Shown: positions 23,801 to 36,655, numbered from the stretch's first letter. The stretch is DNA of 64,000 nt from Nipponacmea schrenckii (GCA_030562195.1 JAUJPP010000005.1:20385106-20449105), one strand, 5' to 3'. The notes: generated from the letters alone by a model not told the origin. Numbers and translations: made by a program.

Positions 23801-26800
23801 GGTGTATCCATGGATCGCATTCTGGTAGGCTCAGTTACATGTTGTATCAGGAAGTTGTCTTGTACACACTTGAGGAAATTAAAGGCACAGGAACCTGGTT
23901 GCTTGATGGTTGTTTCTGTTTTCCATTCTATGTCTCTGTAGTTGAAGTCCCCCATTATCAGGATATTATCATATTTTCCACATGCTGTTTCTATTACATG
24001 GTTTAGCACTTCGTTGTTTTCTCGTGGACTGTTTGGGCTTCTGTAGATGCATCCTACAATCACCGAACCGGATTTAACTGGGATCTTGCACCAAACCATT
24101 TCGTTGCAGTTCATTGTGGACAGATGTACCTCAGATTCTGAATTAAGATTTGCCTTGATGTAGAGAATTACTCCTCGGCCATGGTCTAGGTTATTATAAT
24201 ACAGATCAAAACCTTGTATGTTGAATTCAACCTCTTCCAAGTTTCCTGGGTTTTGCTTAGGTAGAAACTCTGTTATACCTATTATATCTGGGTCTACTTC
24301 ATCAATTAAAACTTTTAATTCATCTCGTTTGTTTAATAAACTATCTACATTGCTGTACATGACTTTCAACTCTGTAACAGGTGCAGTATTTACAAGGTGG
24401 GTATAATTAAAACTATTGTGCTATTCTTGGTAGTAGTTCGTGTAATCTAGTGACATGTTTTCTTTGCCATAAATCATTGTCTCTTCATCCTCATAAATAT
24501 TGGAATTATCAAAGGAATCATAATTTTCCAGTGTTTGTGGTTGTCTGTTTCTTCCCTGGGAAGTTGGAAGACTGTAAGGGGACGGATATCTGTGTAATCT
24601 GTTCTCTCTAGAAGAAAGGGGCGTGCTAGCTATCATGCGGGATCTTTGGGATGGGTTTGCCTTGGTTTGGTAGTTAGTTCTGTGGGGTGGTCGGGTGGGG
24701 GTCAGGGTTGGCTCTGGTCTCTGTAGCGGTTGTGGGGGTGGTGGTGGGTTGGTATAACGAAGCTGGTTTCTGAGTGTAGGTACTGTGACGATCCTGTCGC
24801 CTCTGATCATTACGTTTTCACCTGCTGATAGTCTATTCTTTAATTCGCTTCGTAAGATTTTTCCAGCATCTCTTTGCCGTGGGGTCAGGTCTCGTTTTAC
24901 AATTACGTTCTGGAATAAAGTATGATTTGCTAGTTTTGCTCGCATGGTACGACATCCATCAAAGATTTGTCTTCGATCCTTTTCATTGTACAGGACTACT
25001 TTCACTGGCCTTGTTTTACCATTGGTGGGCTTTCCGATACGTATTACAGTGGAGAGCAGAATACCAGCAGTACCAATAAGTCTCATAAGGAGCTGTATCT
25101 TTTCGGTGTCATCTGTTTTCCGCATGTCTGGACTTTCATGGGGAGATTCTGGAAGATTAAATACCATAATGTTACTGGCCCTACGTCTCTGTTCATCACT
25201 CTCTTGTATGAGTTCTGTGAGTTTTTTCGTAACATCCTCCTCGATGTTTTGTTTAACATCATCTCTTAGATCATCAACCTTTCGTTGGATAATTTCAGGG
25301 ACGTCGCGTTGTATTGACTCGACCTTAAGCTCTACTATTTTAAGTCTCTCTTGGTTATCAGATTCAATCTGTTTCAGGCTATTTTGCATTTGGCTCAGTC
25401 TTGGAATATTCTTTTTGCACACCTTGCATGACCACATAATACTGTTCGTTTTATCTTTTTGGATGAAGTCTAACATTTCAGGTGACAATTTTGAGCAAGA
25501 TAAGCAAAAGAAGTACTCACACATTTCACATCTGACAGTACTCTCATTGTCAGTAATATCCTTCTCGCACATTAGACACGAAAGAGCTTCATTACTATTA
25601 GGTCTAAGACGCTTCTTTTGTTTAGATTTAGAGCCAGGTAAGTCAGGGAGGTCCATTTCTATCTCGTTTAGATCGGTGTCGACAGAGGTGCTGCGTTCAG
25701 TCATGATTGCAGTGAGGGAGTAGCGATCAAAACTACTAGCCTAGTCTGATACCAGTTCAAACAGTTCCAGTTGGGGTTGTGTGTCCCTGCCTTGGTTTAG
25801 GTAGATGACTAAATATGATTACGAGGTTGGGCCTATGAATGGATGGAGATAAGATACAAAGCTTTGTTAAGGGTTTCAGGGATTAAAGACTTGAGACTCG
25901 AAAATGGAATGGTTTAAGTTTTTAAATGACATTGAAATTATTTCAGTATCCTGATGACCCAGGAATGCATAATAACTATGGTAACAGTCATACTCGAGTA
26001 ACATATAGAAGGAATGCATCATTCTGTGAGCGAATACAAAACAGTTTGGTAGCGTTTGTTGTAGGATTAGGGTTACTAGTAGCAGCTTCTGGGTTGCTCT
26101 ACTGGAATGAGGTTGGTGTATTTTAATTTTTATGGTGTATGATCTAGTATGACTGGTAGTAATCATATGAAACTATATGGCTCTCCATTGATATTTCACA
26201 CACAAACGTAGTTCATAACAATGAATCTCTTAAATCAACTTAATAAATCAATATTTTAACTTCAAATTCTAAGCCTCTAGATGTGATTGGATATATTATA
26301 GCCTTAATAAAAACATTATTGATAATACTTGTATCTTGCAGGGTAGAGCAGTGCAGACAGCCAAATCATTAGATGAAGGTTTAAGTGTTATTATACCATT
26401 AAAATCAACAGATGTAGCATTTGAATCTAATAATGGTAAACTGGTCTATTTAACAGCTCCTTTACATACTAATAAGGTAAAGACATTATGTTAGTTTGTG
26501 AAAACAATTTTATTGTTGTCAAGATTATATTATACTTATCACTGAAAATAATGACTGTACAAAATATACAATATAATCCTTGAACGACATTTAGAAGTAT
26601 CACAGCACATTAATAGACAACACTTATTATGGATATAGACTTCTATTTATTAATACAAACACAACGTTTCATTACACATACAGGTAACGTTATCAAGTGA
26701 TAAACCATAACAAGGTACAATAACTATATATGTATATCTTGGAAGCCAAACTTAACAACTCAGTAAAACAAACTTAATTATAAGGGATTACCAATGATTA

Positions 26801-29800
26801 AAGGTGCTCCGTTAAATAATTATAAGATCAAATAGATTTACAGCAATGTAGATTAGAGCACATTATGATTGGATGGACAGCAATAACAGTAAGGCTGGAT
26901 GAGCTAGTGAATGAGGATTATTAATAACAACAAGAATCATACAATTTCCCAACAGTCGCTAATGTAGTGGCCAGTATCTCTGTTCATGTTTGGTTTATTT
27001 CTCTTAATTTCAATGGCTTCTCTGATAGTTCTATTTTTCCATTTTGGGAGATTAGTAGCTAATATAGTGGGTTTAGACCAATTTATACTGTGGGTCGGGT
27101 TATTTTTTATATGTTCTGCAATGGCTGATTTAAGATATTCCCCTTTCTGTGTCGCTGTTTTATGCTCTTTCATTCTGACAGATAATGGTCTGGATGTCTC
27201 CCCAATATAGCTTCCATTACAGCTGCAATGTACTTCATATACAATATCTCGAGGGTCTGAGGTTGGTTTACCTAATCGGCCATTGGCTTTAAGTAATGTC
27301 TGTAGGGTTTTACCACTGCTGAATATGACGTCTATATCAGTTTCCCTCTGGATAAACCGTTTGATCTGGTAACTGAGCGGGCCAATAAACGGGATCTTAA
27401 TAGTTAAAGGTCTGGCGTTCTTTATGGATTGTGGTGGCTTGCAGGTATGAGTCAGGGTCTGCTTAATTGTTCTGTCAACTAGTTTCTGTGGGTAGTCATT
27501 ATTGGTAATTAATGCTTTCCTGATGTGATTAATTTCAGTTCTTAAGTTTTCTTCATTGTTACAAATAACTTTTGCTCTTCTGGTTAAGGTTGTTATTATG
27601 CCTGTTTTAATTTGACGGTGATGATTGGATTGGTTATTAACATATTGGTCTGTATGGGTCGGCTTTCGGTAAACTGTAGTGTTGAGTTCTTCTCTTCTTT
27701 TGATATGTATATCCAAGAATGGTAGTTTCTGCTCTTCATCTTCTCTTTCCATGGTGAATTGAATCCTAGGTTCTATGGAATTCAGATGATGAAGTAGTAT
27801 GAGCGGGTCATTCTGAGGGTTAATCATGGTGAACACATCATCAACTTTTCTATACCAGCAGTATGGTATACAATATACAATATACAATATGCAATAAGCA
27901 CTTTTTATCAGAATCAGGGGTTGCTAGGCTTGTACACATGCCAGCAAATACAGTCAATCAGAGCATATGAACCACTGTAATCCCAGAATACAATCCTTTT
28001 TAGTCGATACATTTACAACCTTCCATGGCTATTGCAGTCAAGTTATAAGACAAAATGCATAATATCTTGAAATTGTGCAGATGCTTTTACTTATAAACTC
28101 AAAAGTGTTCAAACTGAAATATATTGAACTTGAAGTTCCACGAATTTCAGACAGCTGATCTGTATTGGCCTATATTATTGTAATTTATTATATACAGAAT
28201 CTAACTGTTTTCAGATTATTAGTGATCCAGACTATGGTATCAATCTACATGTTGTCAAGTTAAAAAGATCAGTTGAAATGTATCAGTGGGTTGAACATGA
28301 ATCGAAACGGTAATTTATGTTTTGTAGATGAGATTTACTCAGTTCAATATTGATTGGTCAATATATAGCTATAATACCGAGGCAAGGAGCCTGTTTCACG
28401 AAAACTTAACTTAGAATGATTTTAGTGTTCCAGTCGTCAGATTGGTTAATCACTAAAATTTAGTTTTTATTTACCAATCAGGTTACTGTATTTCTTAAAA
28501 TCTTGATTGTATCTTTGTTAGAATTTTGTGAAACAGGACCAAGGATGAAGTAGGGGTCAAGCAATAGGATGAAATTTGTTATCATGCATTAACCAAACTC
28601 ATGTGAATTGTTTTATATTACAGTGAATATGATGAAGGAGGACAGACCAGGGTAGAAACCTCTTATTCATATTGTAAGTATATACATTTAATAGCATACT
28701 TTATACTGTGGAGTAATTTAATTACCATTATAGTTAATTGTCATTAAAAAATTAACATAGCTTCTGAAAATACTGTCATTAATGGATAGTATGTGCAGAA
28801 ACAGGCTTACAAATAAATAAATTGTGTGTAATTTTATTGTTTTTAGCAGAAGAGTGGAGGTCGGAATTGGTGTCCAGTTCATCATTTGATAGTTCAGTTG
28901 GTCATGAAAACCCAGGGTATGTAGTGTATTTAATTTATTTTTGCATGTTCTTTAGGGGGCTGGGGTGCCTAGGTTGGCTACGGTCCTGCCTCTGTGATTG
29001 ATCAGTTATGCAGGTGGTTTCGTATGGAACGATAAACCAAGGGCCTTCTGCTATAGGTTGTGCACATCAAGGATCCTTTGACATTGATTTATAGTATGAT
29101 CCCTGTTCTGGTAAATATTCCTCATCACACACTGCACGGAATTGTCTGTCTTTATAAATAAACTTAGAAGAGTAGCTTGAAAAACTTCATTCATTTCATT
29201 TCATTTTGCTCTTTTTGTGAAACATTAAAGAAAACTAGAACAAAATAAACAAAATATTTTGGCTCCCATTGTTTTTTGGAGGTCTAGACATGATAGGGTT
29301 AGTGTTTCAGGAACACATGTTTTATCTTGATCTCATGTTGTCAATCCGAATCATTTGTAAGAAAAGTATTTAATTAAATATTCTATTTCAGAGCTATGCA
29401 TGTTAATTCAAAAGTTATGACAGCAGATTCTGTTCAAGTTGGCAATTTTCATCTTTCCAAAAGTGAGTGGTGCCATATTTCTTTCATTCTTTTTGCCAAA
29501 TCTGTTTATTATGTTATACATATCAATGTAAACAGGAAGTGAGGGGATGGAATCTTTCATGCTTTATGATTTCAAGGCAATGACAAGTATTATCTTCGTA
29601 TTTCAGCTTTCAATATCTGTTATTTTTCATTGGAGAATTTCAGTTATAATACTATAGTGATGATATTAGTATGATATATTTTCAGATTTAATTGATAAAA
29701 TCAAGCAGTATAAACCATTAAAACAAGAGTTTATCAATATACCTCCTAACTCAGGATTAGAGTTTTATAATGGATATTTATATCAATCAAACAACCCTAG

Positions 29801-31513
29801 AAGACCTCAGGTTTGTCATTTTTACACTATATGCAGTAATAGTAATTTTATAACTACAGCTGTTTCCTTTCTCTCCTAATGTTATATTGATGTAATTGAC
29901 AGACTTATTTATCAATTGTTTTGAAACTTTCTTTATTGTATTTAATTTCAAGATACAGATTAAACATGTTTTTAAGTAGGATCTATCTCTATTGGAAGTC
30001 ATTTCGGTAAAAACATGTATGTCTATTTGAATAACAAGTAGTGTGATAACTATATTTCCATTCTAGGTTGGAGATATAAGAATACAGTTTGAATATACTG
30101 GTATCAGTGGTAAATCATCTTTAGGTGATCCTGATACAGTAAGATATAAACAATTTTCCAATATACTTTTTTTATAAATTTGTGTATCTAATTGTTATTT
30201 TACAAGAAAAATTTAATAGATTGTCTGTTTTGATGATAACATTAAATGGTACAAATGAATGCCATTTTGATATAAAGGCCAACATGTTAATTTTTGATGG
30301 ATAAATTTTTTAGATAGAATTATACCAGGCCTATTGTAATTGTAGGTAAGTGTGGTGGCCAAACAAGTTGGGTTACAGTTAACCCGGTATGAAACAGATG
30401 CTGGCGATGACCTTGAACTTCTATATCATGGTGAAATGTCTGCCAAGGTGACTTTTTTAGATTGATTTTTTTTATTGAATATTTCTTATGACTGACCTTT
30501 GAACTTATTCAAAGGTTTCAAGTTTTTGATAACATTGTTTTTCAAAATAGTTTAAAAAATATGATAAACATATTACAATGCTAAGACAGGTCGTAACTTC
30601 CTTTAATCATACAATAGTACTGTTTTCAGGTCCATAATGCAAGTTTGTAAAAACAATATGGCTCAGTAGCAAAGTTCAATAACTATGCAAATTAGATACA
30701 ATTTATGTCAAAGAGATTGTAGAAACATTTTATGCAGGCGCAAAGAGAATAATATCAAAATAATAATAATTCTTTCCTTGAAATGAAACATGGAAGTTTA
30801 TGCGTGTATTAAGAGTTGTGCGATAAAAAGAATTGTGCTTAAGTCAGCCAAGATAAATTTCATACATTTCTTATGACATAAGCACAGGTTCAAGATCATC
30901 TATATTTATAACCTGCTTGAAATCATGGAAAAGCCAAATAGTTTGTTGTAAATGGTTGATATTTTAATTCTAGAAAATGTTTGAAGAAGAACACAATCAG
31001 AATACTATTATGACCTGGGGTATAAGATTTGCTGGTTGGTTGTTAATGTTTATAGGTTTCGGTTGTTTAACTAGTATAATAACTACTTTAGGTAATTACC
31101 GGTACCATTGAATATTTTTGAATTAAAAGTCTTTGTACTTCAGTTCACTGTTTAAAAAAACATGATGCTGATAGATATTTCTTTTATATCAACTTTTAGA
31201 CTTGCCTAATTTCTAGTTCTGCTCATGCCTCTATAATCGTCTTGGAAAAATTCACTGCATCAAGCATTCCCTACTTTCTTTTTTAGTTGATTGGTTACCA
31301 ATAGTACGTGAGTTGGTTGCTATGGGAGTTGGAGCTATGAATGCTGCATTATCAATTAGTTTATCAATAACTATTATTGCCATTGGTTGGATACGGTATC
31401 GTCCTATGTTAGGATTTGGATTATTAGGTCTTTCATTATTACCTTTTATTTTATCAAAAATACGTTCACGAGGACGATCAACAACAAATTATCAGCGTGA
31501 TGTGTATTCTTAG
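20866..31513 (+). CDS. TMEM43: Transmembrane protein 43 (LUMA), 12 exons
   Basis: TMEM43 is a multi-pass inner-nuclear-membrane/ER protein that in vertebrates interacts with lamins and emerin. Exons: 20866-20880, 25947-26111, 26342-26476, 28215-28309, 28624-28673, 28847-28916, 29392-29462, 29686-29810, 30067-30138, 30346-30447, 30974-31091, 31287-31513. They join in frame to 414 residues (human protein 400). Residues about 38-58 form the first membrane segment, followed by [18 protein letters not shown], the family's NEGRA signature. [16 protein letters not shown] and [13 protein letters not shown] lie in the luminal domain. Three more hydrophobic segments lie at about 317-338, 351-375 and 381-400, with [10 protein letters not shown] between the last two. 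Exon 1 encodes only MYRQH. Introns 1 and 3 have been enlarged by retroelements, both antisense to the gene. Confidence 0.95.
21045..21077. repeat. Poly-C tract
   Basis: A near-pure C run interrupted by T and A lies in TMEM43 intron 1. A proline-rich open frame crossing it is an artefact of the tract. Confidence 0.9.
21536..24369 (-). pseudogene. LINE ORF2: endonuclease + reverse transcriptase, two frameshifts
   Basis: The reading frame is in three pieces. 24369-23641 is the APE-type endonuclease, with [11 protein letters not shown] and the KSDH end motif. 23624-22896 is the linker and start of the RT, with [19 protein letters not shown]. 22834-21536 is the rest of the RT, with [31 protein letters not shown] and the catalytic FADDTKLF, ending near the element's 3' end. 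The first break is one extra A in a run of eight (near 23668). The second, near 22900, lies just before the VPIFKKG block and looks like a small deletion. An uncorrected assembly error could explain the first; the second is more likely real decay. Confidence 0.88.
24421..25704 (-). CDS. LINE ORF1: PHD-like zinc finger, coiled coil, RRM-like nucleic-acid-binding protein
   Basis: Intact 427-residue frame starting at ATG 25704. Residues about 43-97 hold paired cysteines ([28 protein letters not shown]) like a PHD finger. Residues about 105-170 are coiled coil. Residues about 175-315 resemble the RRM plus C-terminal domain of LINE ORF1 proteins ([33 protein letters not shown]). The tail is proline- and arginine-rich. 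ORF1 proteins coat element RNA as chaperones. It sits directly upstream of ORF2 on the same strand. Confidence 0.85.
   Translation of the reverse strand: MTERSTSVDTDLNEIEMDLPDLPGSKSKQKKRLRPNSNEALSCLMCEKDITDNESTVRCEMCEYFFCLSCSKLSPEMLDFIQKDKTNSIMWSCKVCKKNIPRLSQMQNSLKQIESDNQERLKIVELKVESIQRDVPEIIQRKVDDLRDDVKQNIEEDVTKKLTELIQESDEQRRRASNIMVFNLPESPHESPDMRKTDDTEKIQLLMRLIGTAGILLSTVIRIGKPTNGKTRPVKVVLYNEKDRRQIFDGCRTMRAKLANHTLFQNVIVKRDLTPRQRDAGKILRSELKNRLSAGENVMIRGDRIVTVPTLRNQLRYTNPPPPPQPLQRPEPTLTPTRPPHRTNYQTKANPSQRSRMIASTPLSSRENRLHRYPSPYSLPTSQGRNRQPQTLENYDSFDNSNIYEDEETMIYGKENMSLDYTNYYQE
26937..27860 (-). pseudogene. Penelope-like element, 5'-truncated: RT end + GIY-YIG endonuclease
   Basis: This open frame in TMEM43 intron 3 begins inside the RT catalytic motif (KVDDVF) and runs through the RT thumb to a C-terminal GIY-YIG endonuclease: [20 protein letters not shown], then VRMKEHK and [14 protein letters not shown], ending [10 protein letters not shown] followed by GIY-YIG is diagnostic of Penelope-like elements. 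The upstream edge abuts a tatacaatatac simple repeat, so all of the RT before the catalytic motif is missing. It is antisense to the host gene. Confidence 0.88.
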
Positions 31514-34500
31514 TATTAAAAAATTAGCATAATATTTTACAGTCTGATTAAAATTACACCTTTCATTCCCCTTTTAATAGGCTTTTATTTTTGATAAAGC
31601 CACTGCAGTTCAGTGGACTCTGGAACACACATCCCACCATGTGACACAACCTGATGACCTCTGCTTGAACCAATCAAGTTTAACTGGGTCAATTCCAAAA
31701 AAGGTGTGTCCAGTCTTTTGCTTCTGGAAATACACATTTTGTTTCATCGCAAAAGCTGTAACGCTGAAAAGGGAAAAAATTTCATTGGTTAAAGCAGACG
31801 AAAAACGGTTATACAGATGAATGATGCATCGTTGTTAGAACCTAATGGCTACATTGAAATTAAAAGCTATTAAAATATGGAACGAAAGTATTTGTAATGA
31901 TCATAGGTGATAAGTAAAATTAGCTACAAATTGCCTGAAACTTACCCAGAACTGTTAATGATTAGTGCTTTCACAGTCATTGTGTTATGTTTTCAGTATT
32001 TAAAAAAATTAGTTCCATTGCCTACTGTATTGTTTTAAATGATTTATTAATTTCCCTTATACATTTGTTTTATATCTAACCCACCTTCACTTGTTCTGCA
32101 CATCTGGCTGCATATTCCCGAAATGATTTACAGCACTAAGATGTCTGAACACTAACACTAAGATCGTTTCAAGAATATGATCCCAGAATTGAAAACACAA
32201 ACAAAAAAAGGAACAACAGCAATGTCATTGTCATAAATTCAAATATTCTATCACAAAAATTACAGTTAGAGATGTTTGTATGATGTAATATAAGGATTCT
32301 AAACTTTGGATAAGTAATAGATCATGTGATCATCGACTTTTGAAGTGTTTCTGAGGAAGACATTTAAGACGAAGCGTTCGATGACTGGACAATGGAATAT
32401 ATTTTTGAAATCTTATACTTCAAATTTCTTATAAGTGGCTATAAATACACCTCTTCATTAATGACTGATGTGAATAAATATTGTTGACTTAAGTGAAAGT
32501 AAGAGTGTAAAATATTTATATTTTATGGTATCTGATTATTGTTAATAAGGTTTTATTTTAAAATTGATAACAGTATTTTTTATTGTTAAAGCTCATTGAC
32601 TTCCTGACTTTTCTTCCTCAAAAACAGCTTAGAAATGATTTGAATATTGGATTAATTTGTAATGTAAGAAATAAGTAGATAATTATTGTATGGTTATGTG
32701 TATTTATCTTGCCGTAAATATATAAGATCTATAAATTAACTGTACATATTAGATTGTGATAGGACTCATGAGTGTGATATAATAAGCTCTAAACCTCTAT
32801 ATATATAACTCTATTTAAATTTTGTCACTAATTTCACAACCATTATTTTTTGTTTAAACTATTGTTAAATTTGTTTTTAAATTTTATCACATTTAATTGT
32901 TCTTGTTTGTCACTGGATTCTACATTCATCTTTTCTGATATTCATTTAAGGGGCTAAGTTGAAGTTGCAACTGATTGCAATTGAAATGCCCTAAACTGAC
33001 CAGTTGAAGTGAGAGATCAAGAAGACTGAAGTATGCAGCTATTAGTAGCCCATGTATTACTTATAAAGCAATGGAATTGTTTATTGACAAGAACTGTTGA
33101 TTACAGTACATTCGCATAATTATATAATGTGCTCCTCTTTTTACACAACAGTATATCTTGGAAAATCTCTTATCACTGCAAATAACACACACCCTCCTGA
33201 CAAAAAAAAACACCAACAAGTTAGCATAACACAGAAACCATAATAATGAGTGGTAATATCGCATATTGCATGCGACTCTTATTCGGTCTCACTTTGGCAA
33301 ATCACTAGAAATATTGCAAAGCTCTCATATTTCATGACATGTTAAATTACTTCATGTTAAATTTTATTAGCATTTAACAAACATCCATAGTACAAACATT
33401 TGGTTATTGAAAATAATATTATTAATAAACTTTAAAAATATACCCTGTAACAAACCATAACATTAACAATTAAAAATTTGAAATTTTCTCTGCTATAACA
33501 TTGAATAACTGTAAGCCTAAGTAGTTTTAACTGTGTTAAAAACAAAATTTCATTCTTTATGCATATGTGCCCAGGTCTTATATACATAAAGAGAACTGAT
33601 ATGTGCGAACAGCGATTCAGTTAAAAATAGAGATTATAAGTATCCTAATACACATACAGAAAGCATTAAAAAATGTCATTTGACATCTTCTTAAAGGGAC
33701 CAACCCTATGTATATAATTGTTAAAATGATCAAAGTAATAAATGCATTGTATCTTTACCCCTTTCACAACTTAAAAGATTAAATTCTTTCACAAAAATAA
33801 AACTTATCAATAACATTCAGAAAATCATATTACAAATCTGAACATAACTTTGATTTAAGCTCTATTCCACTTTGAATTTGATTTAAAAAAAAATAATGCT
33901 TCTAAAAGCTACACATTCTTGATCTTAGCGAAAAACAAAATACGAACAAGAAAAAGTAGTGTGTCCATTTATCAACATCAAAATTTATTAATACTAATTT
34001 ACTTAATATAAGATTTTAAGCTGATTTTCACCACATCTTCATACATAAAACAATTTATAATATATATAATACCGGTAACAAATACTATAATGTTTATGAG
34101 ACATACAACTAGACAAGCCATGTAATCTGGAAACAATTTTAGTGCTATGATATATTAGAAAATGTCAAATGTTAGGAACCTAGGATATTCTAGAAACAGT
34201 ATCAAATGTTAAGAACCTAGGATATCCTCGAAACAGTATCAAATGTCAAGAACCTAGGATATTCTAGAAACATAATAAAAAGTGAAGACTCTAGGATATC
34301 CTTGAAACATTATCAAAAGTGAAGACTGGTATATCCTTGAAACATTATCAAATGTTAAGAACCTAGGATATCCTTGAAACATTATCAAAAGTGAAGAATC
34401 TAGGATATCCTTGAAACATTATCAAATGTTAAGAACCTAGAAACAGTATCAAAAGTGACAACTCTAGGATATCCTTGAAACATTATCAAAAGTTTACTTA

Positions 34501-34839
34501 AAAATCTTTTTGAGATTATGAAACCTGTTTTTTTTTTCAAAACATCTTTGAAAGAATTATAGTTGTTAATATACTAAAAAAAACGTTTAATTATTACTGG
34601 TAATTTTTTTCAAAAAATATAGAGATAGTCACTTTGTTAACCACTTTATAATACAAAAATCTACTGTACGTTATATAATACTGAATTTGAAGGCATTATT
34701 ACCAATATTATTGAAAACATAAATAGAACAAGATCATATTAAGGCTTTTCCACCCTTAGTAGAATGATGGTTTCTTGATTGATAAAAATGTCTGATTGTA
34801 TCACAGTTATTGTCCAATGAAAATGTTTGTTAGTAAAGT
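31514..34839. other. Spacer between the convergent TMEM43 and 34840-36655 genes
   Basis: About 3.3 kb of AT-rich sequence between the two 3' ends. It should include both 3' UTRs; an AATAAA occurs near 32473 on the plus strand. A 40-bp-class minisatellite lies at 34163-34492. I see no coding frame with family signature. Confidence 0.6.
34163..34492. repeat. About 38-40 bp minisatellite (CCTAGGATATYCT units)
   Basis: Eight to nine imperfect units share aacctaggatatcc, tgaaacattatcaaa and gtgaagact/gttaaga. Some units lack the middle portion, so the period varies. It lies downstream of the 34840-36655 gene. Confidence 0.85.
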
Positions 34840-36655
34840 CTATTTTAATGTACAGCTCCAGTTGATTGGATTATATCTAATAATTTCTCTTTCATAAAGA
34901 TTACTTTTTTTCTGGTTATCTTTCAATATTTCCCACTTTTTCTCCATCAGCTGAAATTTTAAAAAAATGTCAGTCATCAATGTTTTTCTCAAAATTATAA
35001 TCCTGGTGAGAATGAGATTGAGAAATTCTCAATGGATATTATGTTTAAGAATAAGAATCAAAAGCTCATGGAAAAAAACTGACTTAAAAAAAATCATTCT
35101 TTTTAATTGTCTGAACACAGTATAGATTGAGGGCAATCTAAAAAGTAACAAGTGGTTGTCTATAGCAAGATACGCCCACTTGAAAGAATATTTCTGTTTA
35201 AACACAGGTTAGGTTGAAACATTATTTGGGCCTAATCCATGATCTCATAAATATACATAATCACACCAAATTTAATTAAAATTCAACGAAAACAGTTTAT
35301 TCATAAGCTCATTATAATATGTTTTGACTAAGTCAAGGGCAATAACTCATAAACAGTTCACTTAAAATCGATTTTGTTCAAGACTTTATGAATATAACTG
35401 ATCAAACCAAATTTCATTAAAATCCGATGAAACTAGTCTTTTTCTTGTTCACAAGGCAATTTTGACACATTTGACTTAATCAGGGGCAATAACTTACAAA
35501 CTGCTCATCGAAATATCAAGAATATCTAAATATGAATAATCACAGAAAAAATCTGATAAAAACTGTAGTCTCTATCGCGTTACAAACCACTTTGTGACCA
35601 ACAATATATGACCACATGTGGGCATATAAAAAATAATGTGAATAAAAAAATAGATCAAAATAAGGTTATTTACCTTTTTATTGTCATCTCGGAAATTTTT
35701 AAGGTAATTGAACTTGTTGAGATGATCCTCGAAGTCTTTCTGAAGACAAGTTCGATCATATTCTACAGCCTGTTCACTCTCTTGTACTTTGTTTTTTAGA
35801 TTTTGTCGCTTCCAAGAATCTTGATCAGACATCTGTTGTTTTAATACCTCTCGAAAATGTTTACTGAAAATGAAATCATGAATTTTTAATTTTCATTTTT
35901 TTCGTTTGAATTACGGAAGACCTTTAGGTTTTATTCTGATGAATTGTAAGAGTGCAAAAGGTAAATTTAACTCTTAATCCAAACATTAAAGCAATAGTAA
36001 AGAAGTTTTTTATTATATCTTATTTTGAGTATTAGGGACAATGAAATCATCCTTCAATATTACTATTCTTCTATAGTTCTTGCAATTTCATTTAAACTTT
36101 TTATGACTTAACTATCACATAAGCCATTAGATATCATAAGCAGCTTTTGCTAAATATTTCTATAGTTACAAAAACTACAGAAATTTGCTAAAAACTTGAA
36201 ATGATAAAAAAGAAGCCATAACGGGTTTGAAAACCTCGATTGAATTAGCTAAGGATAGATTCCATGAGTAGAAGGCCAAACTTCACGTACATGTACCTTT
36301 AAAATATAACTTACTTGTATGATTCTCTCTCAGCAGGATTTCCATAAAATGCCTTTGACCAGGCAGAATGATATCGTTCGTGCTCTCTCTGCTGCATCAA
36401 TATTCTTCTACTCTCATTATGAAAGTGAGCGGGGATTGTTTCCCAACTTGTGTTGATACGTTTTCTTGGTGGCATTGGGCCAATAGGATTGATTCTGGGT
36501 GGAGTCTGCATGTAATCCCATTGGTTAGATAAATGTGGTGGAGGATAAGGTCCATATAAGGAAACTGAAGTTTGAGATCGTCTGATTGGTTCAGTGACAG
36601 AACATTTCCGTGGTAATGGTGTACTGGTTTGAGCTATTTTTGGTAGAGTGGTCAT
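34840..36655 (-). CDS. Unrecognised 213-residue protein with coiled C-terminal half, 3 exons
   Basis: Exons on the minus strand: 36315-36655, 35674-35863, 34840-34950. They join in frame to 213 codons plus stop, with good GT/AG ends. A 5' UTR acceptor (attttaag) lies about 20 bp before the ATG. The N-terminal half is proline-rich and basic (PPRINPIGPMPPRKR) with aromatic motifs such as SLYGPYPPPHLSNQW. The C-terminal half is charged and helical (KNKVQESEQAVEYDRT, HLNKFNYLKNFRDDNKK). There is no signal peptide or membrane segment. I do not recognise the family. The make-up (short, basic, proline-rich start, W/Y motifs, helical end) is reminiscent of ciliary microtubule-inner proteins, but that is only a guess. 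Confidence 0.8.
35135..35632. repeat. Near-complete copy of the dispersed CAAGGGCAATAACTC repeat
   Basis: It opens near aacaagtggttgtctatagc and aagatacgcccactt, carries aagggcaataactcat and ctctatcgcgttacaa, and ends atgaccacatgtgggcatat. Both ends show the cgcccac / gtggg-tat pair, so about 500 bp could be the full element. It lies in intron 2 of the 213-residue gene. Confidence 0.6.

Larger units (their letters stand above)
21536..25704 (-). mobile_element. CR1/L2-like non-LTR retrotransposon (LINE) in TMEM43 intron 1
   Basis: A nearly complete two-ORF LINE lies antisense to TMEM43. ORF1 (24421-25704) has a PHD-like zinc finger, a coiled coil and an RRM-like region. ORF2 (21536-24369) has an apurinic-type endonuclease followed by reverse transcriptase, and no RNase H. 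That architecture fits the CR1/L2 group of the Jockey superfamily. The UTR limits are not obvious, so only the coding span is given. ORF2 carries two frame breaks, so this copy is not autonomous as read. Confidence 0.9.

Noticed and set aside
24944..25723. 259-residue plus-strand frame opposite the LINE ORF1
   Set aside because: Antisense shadow of a 427-codon frame with clear zinc-finger motifs.
28955..29160. Possible SINE or V-type repeat in TMEM43 intron 6 (gtgcacatcaaggatccttt)
   Set aside because: The motif is reminiscent of invertebrate SINE bodies, but no second clear copy is visible here and no Pol III boxes can be defined.
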